DNA from: Amycolatopsis japonica
GTDB taxonomy: Bacteria > Actinomycetota > Actinomycetes > Mycobacteriales > Pseudonocardiaceae
Assembly: GCF_000732925.1 (NCBI RefSeq)
Contig: NZ_CP008953.1
Location: forward strand, 7,309,001-7,373,000
Reading direction: 5' to 3'
Length of the DNA: 64,000 nt
The notes under the pieces are model-generated. The model made no database searches and had not been told where the DNA came from. It saw only the letters and a program-made list of their open reading frames with translations. Position numbers and translations under genes: made by a program. Below are positions 59,559 through 64,000 of this stretch, in pieces; the stretch's first letter is position 1, and the number at the start of each line of letters is the position of its first letter.

Positions 59559-60470
59559 GTGACCGGTTTCAAGATCCCGCCCAAGTTCCTCGACCGCGCC
59601 GCCGACCTCGGCCCCGGAGCCGCCGAGTGGCTCGATTCCCTCCCGTTCCTCGCCGAGAAGTACACCGCCAAGTGGCAACTCGAATACGACGGCGAGGCCA
59701 TGCACGGTTTCGTCGGTGTCGCGCAGCCCGTGCGCCGCACGGACGGCTCCCCCGCGATCCTCAAACTCGGCTGGCCGCACGAGGAGTCCGACGACGAACC
59801 GCTCGCACTGTCCACTTGGGCCGGTCAGGGCGCGGTCCTGATGTACGACAACGTGCCCGAGGACGGTGTGCTGCTCCTGGAGCGGCTCGACGCGACCCGG
59901 TCGCTGGAAACGGAGCCGATCCAGGAGGCCGTCGAGACGGTCGGAGCGCTGGCGCGGCGGCTGGCCGTCCCCGCTCCCGAAGCACTGCAGCGTTCTCTTC
60001 GGGAAGAGGCCGCGGAGCTGGTCACCGAACTCCCGGAGACCTGGAGCGAACTGGGCGAACCGTTCGAGCGCAAGTACCTCGACGCGGCGGTGGAAATCTG
60101 CGTGAACCTCGGGCCGGAAGCCGGTGAGCTGATGGTGAACGAGGATCTGCACTTCGAGAACGTCCTCGCCGGGACGCGCGAACCGTGGCTGGTGATCGAC
60201 CCGAAGCCGCTTTCGGGTGATCTGGAGTTCGGCGCGATCTCGATCCTCTGGAACCGCGCGGAAGAGTCCACAATGGACGACAAGCTCAAGTGGTTCTGCG
60301 CGGCGGCCGGGGTGGACGCGGAACGGGCGCGGGCGTGGACGCTCGTGCGCGCGGTGCAGAACTGGACCTGGCTGTACGAAGACCTCGCCGAGGGCGCCTC
60401 GCCCGAGACCATCGCCGAAGACCCGGCCTACGCCGCCGTCCCCGGAATCGCGGCCTGGGCATTGCGGTGA
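59559..60470 (+). CDS. aminoglycoside/hydroxyurea phosphotransferase-like kinase (APH(6)-type)
   Basis: A 303-residue kinase-fold protein of the APH(6)/hydroxyurea-resistance family (PF04655). The active-site motifs are present: VNEDLHFENVLAG (catalytic D and N) and WLVIDPKPLSGDLEFG (metal D). GTG at 59559 (TGFKIPPKFLDR follows) is chosen. It may phosphorylate streptomycin or a related compound, but many actinobacterial members have no known resistance role. It is divergent from the SPFH gene. Confidence 0.85.
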   Translation: MTGFKIPPKFLDRAADLGPGAAEWLDSLPFLAEKYTAKWQLEYDGEAMHGFVGVAQPVRRTDGSPAILKLGWPHEESDDEPLALSTWAGQGAVLMYDNVPEDGVLLLERLDATRSLETEPIQEAVETVGALARRLAVPAPEALQRSLREEAAELVTELPETWSELGEPFERKYLDAAVEICVNLGPEAGELMVNEDLHFENVLAGTREPWLVIDPKPLSGDLEFGAISILWNRAEESTMDDKLKWFCAAAGVDAERARAWTLVRAVQNWTWLYEDLAEGASPETIAEDPAYAAVPGIAAWALR

Positions 60471-60514
60471 TCACACGAATCGTCGCGGGCCCCGGGAGCG
60501 GATAACCTTCGGGC

Positions 60515-61813
60515 ATGGCAGCCGTGAACAGGGTATTCGCAGCTCAGCTGGCCGGTTTGCCGGTTTTCGGGCCCGATGGCGAATCGATCGGCAAGGTGCG
60601 GGACCTGGTGGCGGGCCTGCGCCTCGATCAGCAGCCGCCGCGGATCCTGGGCATCGTGGTCGAGCTGACGACGAGGCGCCGCGTGTTCGTGCCGATGTTG
60701 CGGGTGACCTCGATCGAGCCCAGCGCGGTCACGCTCGCCACCGGATCGGTGAACATGCGGCGCTTCCACCAGCGGCCCAACGAGGTGCTCGTGGTCGGGC
60801 AGCTCTTCGACGCGTACGCCACGCTCGCGGGCTCGGACACCAGGATCACCGTCGTCGACGCGGCCATGGAACCGACGCGGACGCGGGACTGGGTGCTCGC
60901 GAAGCTCGCGATCCGCGAACGGTCGAGCAGGCTCGGGCTCGGCAGGCGGCGTTCGGCGATGCAGGTGCTGCCGTGGTCGGAGGTGTCCGGGCTCGGGCTC
61001 ACCGATCTGACCGGCCAGACCCAGGGCGCGGCGCAACTGCTGATGCTGTTCGACACGATGCGCCCGGCCGACGTCGCCGCCACGGTCCGCGATCTGCCGC
61101 TCAAACGACGGCACGAGGTCGCCGACGCGATGGACGACGAGCACCTCGCCGACGTCATCGAGGAGCTTCCCGAGGACGACCAGAAGGAACTGCTGTCCTA
61201 TCTCGCCGAGGAACGCGCCGCCGACATCCTCGAAGCGATGGACCCCGACGACGCCGCCGACCTGCTGGCCGAACTGGCGCCCGCCGAGCAGAACCGCTTC
61301 CTGGAGCTGATGGAACCCGAGGAGTCGGCGCCGGTGAAGCGGCTGCTGGAGTACTCCTCCGACACCGCGGGCGGTCTGATGACCCCCGAGCCGGTGGTGC
61401 TGACCCCGGACGCCACGATCGCCGAGGCGCTCGCGCACATCCGCAACGCGGACCTGCCGGTGGCGCTGGCGAGCATGGTGTTCGTCTGCCGTCCGCCGAC
61501 GGAGACGCCGACAGGGCGCTTCGTCGGCGTCGTCCACTTCCAGCGGCTGCTGCGCGAGCCACCCGCGGAGATGGTGGCGGCCGCCATCGACTCCCAGTTG
61601 CCCGCGCTGCGACCGAAGGCCACCTTGTCCGAGGTCACGCGCTACTTCGCCGCCTACAACCTCACCTGCGGGCCGGTGGTGGACGCCGAGGACCATCTGC
61701 TCGGCGCGGTCACCGTCGACGACGTGCTCGACCACCTGCTCCCGGAGGACTGGCGCGAGACCGGGCTGCACGACATCACCGGCGAGATCACCGAGGAGGC
61801 CGAACGTGCCTGA
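60515..61813 (+). CDS. MgtE-N/CBS domain protein without membrane domain
   Basis: A 432-residue soluble protein. Residues 10-85 resemble a PRC-barrel (GLPVFGPDGESIGKVRDLV), 180-280 are MgtE N-domain helices (DVIEELPEDDQKELLSYLAE, AMDPDDAADLLAELAPAEQ) and 285-425 contain two CBS units (YSSDTAGGLMTPEPVVLTPD, GPVVDAEDHLLGAVTVDDVL). The transmembrane channel of true MgtE is missing. It overlaps the DUF1003 gene by 8 bp and may gate or sense Mg2+ for it. Rv1232c is the remembered counterpart. Confidence 0.88.
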   Translation: MAAVNRVFAAQLAGLPVFGPDGESIGKVRDLVAGLRLDQQPPRILGIVVELTTRRRVFVPMLRVTSIEPSAVTLATGSVNMRRFHQRPNEVLVVGQLFDAYATLAGSDTRITVVDAAMEPTRTRDWVLAKLAIRERSSRLGLGRRRSAMQVLPWSEVSGLGLTDLTGQTQGAAQLLMLFDTMRPADVAATVRDLPLKRRHEVADAMDDEHLADVIEELPEDDQKELLSYLAEERAADILEAMDPDDAADLLAELAPAEQNRFLELMEPEESAPVKRLLEYSSDTAGGLMTPEPVVLTPDATIAEALAHIRNADLPVALASMVFVCRPPTETPTGRFVGVVHFQRLLREPPAEMVAAAIDSQLPALRPKATLSEVTRYFAAYNLTCGPVVDAEDHLLGAVTVDDVLDHLLPEDWRETGLHDITGEITEEAERA

Positions 61814-62315
61814 ACTGACGTCCGGGCGGCGGCTCGACCAGCCCCGCGGCCAGAGCCGGTTCAGGCTGAACATCGACCCCGACTCGTTCGGCCGGTTCAC
61901 CGAACGGATCGCGCGGTTCCTCGGCACCGGCAAGTACCTGTTCTGGCAGACGCTGATCGTCATCGTCTGGATCGTGCTGAACCTGGTCGCGGTCTCGCTG
62001 CGGTGGGACCCGTACCCGTTCATCCTGCTGAACCTGGCGTTCTCGACGCAGGCCGCGTACGCCGCGCCGCTGATCCTGCTGGCGCAGAACCGGCAGGACG
62101 ACCGCGACCGCGTCTCCCTCGACGAGGACCGGAACCGTGCCGCGCAGACGAAGGCCGACACCGAATACCTCGCGCGGGAGCTCGCGTCGCTGCGGATCGC
62201 GCTCGGCGAGGTCGCCACCCGGGACTTCCTGCGGGGCGAGCTCGACCGGCTCCGTGAGGATCTTGACGCCAAGCCCCGCAAGGCCAAACCCGACCGCACG
62301 CCTACCGGTACGTAA
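61806..62315 (+). CDS. DUF1003 membrane protein
   Basis: A 169-residue DUF1003 protein with two helices (YLFWQTLIVIVWIVLNLVAV and FILLNLAFSTQAAYAAPLIL) followed by QNRQDDRDR and a coiled-coil tail. The GTG start overlaps the MgtE-like gene, so the two are made together and may form a complex. mrp starts 10 bp downstream. Its function is unknown. Confidence 0.88.
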   Translation: MPELTSGRRLDQPRGQSRFRLNIDPDSFGRFTERIARFLGTGKYLFWQTLIVIVWIVLNLVAVSLRWDPYPFILLNLAFSTQAAYAAPLILLAQNRQDDRDRVSLDEDRNRAAQTKADTEYLARELASLRIALGEVATRDFLRGELDRLREDLDAKPRKAKPDRTPTGT

Positions 62316-62324
62316 CATGGACCT

Positions 62325-63470
62325 GTGACCAGTACGCAGCAACTCCCCAGCGTCGACGATGTCCGCACCGCGCTGAAGGCCGTGTACGACCCGGAGATCA
62401 AGAAACCGATCACCGAACTCGGCATGGTCAAGGACGTGGAGGTCGGCTCGGACGGTGTGGTCACCGTCGGGATCTACCTGACGGTCGCCGGCTGCCCGCT
62501 GAAGGCGACGCTGACCAACGACACCACCGAAGCCGTCAAGAAGCTCCCCGGCGTCAACGACGTCCGGGTCGAGCTCGACGTGATGAGCGACGAGCAACGC
62601 ACGGAGCTGCGAAAATCCCTGCGCGGTGACGCCGCCGAACCGGTGATCCCGTTCGCGCAGCCGGGCTCGCTGACGCGCGTCTACTGCGTCGCGTCCGGCA
62701 AGGGCGGCGTCGGCAAGTCCTCGGTGACGGTGAACCTCGCGGCCGCGATGGCCGAACGCGGGCTGTCCGTCGGCGTGGTGGACGCGGACATCTACGGACA
62801 CTCGGTGCCGCGGATGCTCGGCGCGCGGGAGAAGCCGACCAAGGTCGACACCATGATCATGCCGCCGCAGGCACACGGCGTGAAGGTGATCTCGATCGGC
62901 ATGTTCACCCCGGGCAACACCCCCGTGGTGTGGCGCGGGCCGATGCTGCACCGCGCGCTGCAGCAGTTCCTCGCCGACGTGTTCTGGGGCGACCTCGACA
63001 TCCTGCTGCTGGACCTGCCGCCGGGCACCGGCGACATCGCGATCTCGGTGGCGCAGCTCATCCCGAACGCGGAGATCCTGGTCGTCACGACGCCGCAGCA
63101 GGCGGCCGCAGAGGTGGCCGAGCGCGCAGGCGCGATCGCGCTGCAGACGCGGCAGCGGGTGGCCGGGGTCATCGAGAACATGTCGTGGCTGGAGACGCCC
63201 GACGGGCAGAAGATGGAGATCTTCGGCTCCGGTGGCGGGCAGTCCGTGGCCGACTCGCTGTCGAAGTCGGTCGGCTCGACGGTGCCGCTGCTCGGACAGG
63301 TCCCGATGGACCCGCGCGTGGTCTCCAACGGCGACGCGGGCACGCCGATCGTGCTGGCCGAGCCGGACGCGCCGGCGTCGCTCGTGCTCAAGGAGGCGGC
63401 GAAGAAGCTGACCGTCCGGGCGCGCGGGCTGGCCGGGATGATGCTGAACGTCACCCCCGCGGGCCGCTGA
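62325..63470 (+). CDS. mrp: Mrp/NBP35-family iron-sulfur carrier ATPase
   Basis: A 381-residue protein with an N-terminal MIP18/DUF59 domain (residues 5-95, SVDDVRTALKAVYDPEIKKP) and a P-loop ATPase domain with the deviant Walker A GKGGVGKSSVTVNLAAAMAE near 124. It carries or inserts Fe-S clusters. The CxxC found in many Mrp proteins after ENMS is replaced here (WLETPDGQKMEIFG); I recall the same in M. tuberculosis Mrp. GTG start. It could serve the several Fe-S enzymes of this window (NirB, NasA, NasB). Confidence 0.93.
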   Translation: MTSTQQLPSVDDVRTALKAVYDPEIKKPITELGMVKDVEVGSDGVVTVGIYLTVAGCPLKATLTNDTTEAVKKLPGVNDVRVELDVMSDEQRTELRKSLRGDAAEPVIPFAQPGSLTRVYCVASGKGGVGKSSVTVNLAAAMAERGLSVGVVDADIYGHSVPRMLGAREKPTKVDTMIMPPQAHGVKVISIGMFTPGNTPVVWRGPMLHRALQQFLADVFWGDLDILLLDLPPGTGDIAISVAQLIPNAEILVVTTPQQAAAEVAERAGAIALQTRQRVAGVIENMSWLETPDGQKMEIFGSGGGQSVADSLSKSVGSTVPLLGQVPMDPRVVSNGDAGTPIVLAEPDAPASLVLKEAAKKLTVRARGLAGMMLNVTPAGR

Positions 63471-63486
63471 CCGTCCCCCTCCTCAT

Positions 63487-63548
63487 GCATTTAGTCCTCT
63501 GGATGCGGTACTTGCGCACGCAAGGATCGCATCCAGAGGACTAAATGC
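63487..63548. terminator. bidirectional hairpin, family D copy 4
   Basis: A perfect 21-bp stem: 63487-63507 starts GCATTTAGTCCTCTGGATGC, and 63528-63548 is its complement. Two positions differ from copy 1 and both are compensated in the other arm. The loop holds TTGCGCACGCAA. It lies between the convergent mrp and tatB genes. Confidence 0.8.
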
Positions 63549-63556
63549 GTTGGGGG

Positions 63557-63976
63557 TCAGGTGGCGTCCGGGTCGACCGGAGGGCGCTCACCGGGCTTCA
63601 GCGGCTCAGGCTGCGAAGCCGGCGCCGGGTGCCCGTTGGGCTTCGAGGCACCGTTGGCGCCGTTCGCCCCGTTGGTGCCGTTGACGTTGTTGAGCCCCAG
63701 CGGATCCGTGTCACCGTCGAACAGGTGCTGGGTGACGACCCGCTTCGGGTCGAAGTTCCGCAGGCCGCGCAGATCCTCCAGCGGCTTGCGCAGCTGATCG
63801 AACTCCGGGCCCATCTCCTCGCGCAGCTGCGTCTTGGCCCCGGTCGCGAAGTCGCGGACCTTGCGGACGCTCTTCGCCACCCAGGACGCCGCTTCAGGCA
63901 GCCGCTCCGGACCGAGGATGAAAAGACCCGCGACGACGATGATGAGGATCTCTCCCCAGCCGACACTCTCGAACAC
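63557..63976 (-). CDS. tatB: Sec-independent (twin-arginine) translocase subunit TatB
   Basis: A 139-residue TatB. The single helix (EILIIVVAGLFILGPERLPE, residues 9-28, with the typical hinge) is followed by an amphipathic helix (ASWVAKSVRKVRDFATGAKT). The tail contains an Asn-Gly repeat NNVNGTNGANGANGASKPNG before a proline-rich end. GTG at 63976 with GGAGG 9 bp upstream. It recognises Tat substrates with TatC. From memory it is the counterpart of Rv1224. Only 24 bp remain beyond its start. Confidence 0.9.
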   Translation of the reverse strand: MFESVGWGEILIIVVAGLFILGPERLPEAASWVAKSVRKVRDFATGAKTQLREEMGPEFDQLRKPLEDLRGLRNFDPKRVVTQHLFDGDTDPLGLNNVNGTNGANGANGASKPNGHPAPASQPEPLKPGERPPVDPDAT

Positions 63977-64000
63977 CCGTGTGAACCTCCGCCTCGGCGT

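Noticed and set aside
60428..62464. A 678-codon minus-strand frame
   Set aside because: Antisense to the MgtE-like and DUF1003 genes, which overlap and have clear domains.
1..64000. Insertion sequences, prophage, integrases or tRNA genes
   Set aside because: No transposase, integrase, phage structural motif or cloverleaf-like sequence was found on either strand in any gap.

Overview
The window is high-GC DNA with dense, often overlapping genes, many GTG starts and actinobacterial families (DUF3152, DUF3107, DUF4873, DUF3558, TIGR02569, MoeZ, LpqY-SugABC, TatB). This points to a filamentous or coccoid actinomycete of the Pseudonocardiales, most likely Amycolatopsis-like. That placement is inferred from gene content, since no rRNA gene is present. 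I saw no tRNA, CRISPR array, prophage or insertion sequence.

Layout. (1) 0-4.2 kb: a HemD-like gene cut by the window edge, its overlapping WYL regulator, and divergent DUF3224, winged-helix and kelch-propeller genes. (2) 4.2-13.0 kb: one minus-strand assimilatory nitrate operon, nasA-nasB-narK-nirB-nirD-hemD/wHTH. It is tightly coupled, with overlapping stop/start codons at four of the five junctions, and has a possible GlnR-type site upstream. (3) 13.5-17.0 kb: a PadR regulator with a clear inverted-repeat operator and the ABC ATPase/FtsX permease it probably controls. (4) 17.0-23.3 kb and 31.2-35.6 kb: two parts of a block that, from memory, is collinear with M. tuberculosis Rv3205c-Rv3212 (TIGR02569, moeZ, DUF3152, TetR, DUF3107, ferritin-like, rhlE, propeller protein). 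It is split by an accessory segment (23.4-31.1 kb) with two amidohydrolases, an AhpD-like protein, an AurF-type diiron oxygenase with its hydrolase partner and TetR, and an acyltransferase-like membrane protein.

(5) 35.7-43 kb: a proline-rich membrane protein, RecB-type nuclease, MarC, PHP phosphatase, bPH2 protein, Nudix, DUF2332 and MaoC genes. (6) 43.1-64 kb: a block that resembles M. tuberculosis Rv1224-Rv1239c: corA, the trehalose importer sugC-sugB-sugA-lpqY, a stress protein, DUF4190 proteins (here a tandem triplet), an MgtE-like/DUF1003 pair, mrp and tatB. Inserted among these are an MFS/TetR pair, a metallophosphoesterase/ParB-like pair, a DUF3558 lipoprotein and a secreted NLP (necrosis-inducing-like) protein.

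The strongest unexplained signal is a set of recurring intergenic inverted repeats in at least four sequence families (called A, B, C and D here). They occupy 11 of the 13 convergent gene junctions; the two that lack one have gaps under 10 bp. They are nearly absent from divergent promoters. Family D shows compensatory base changes that keep an 18-23 bp stem. They look like a genome-wide set of bidirectional transcription barriers. A second candidate is a short leader ORF rich in rare AGT codons, with a GC hairpin, directly upstream of corA.
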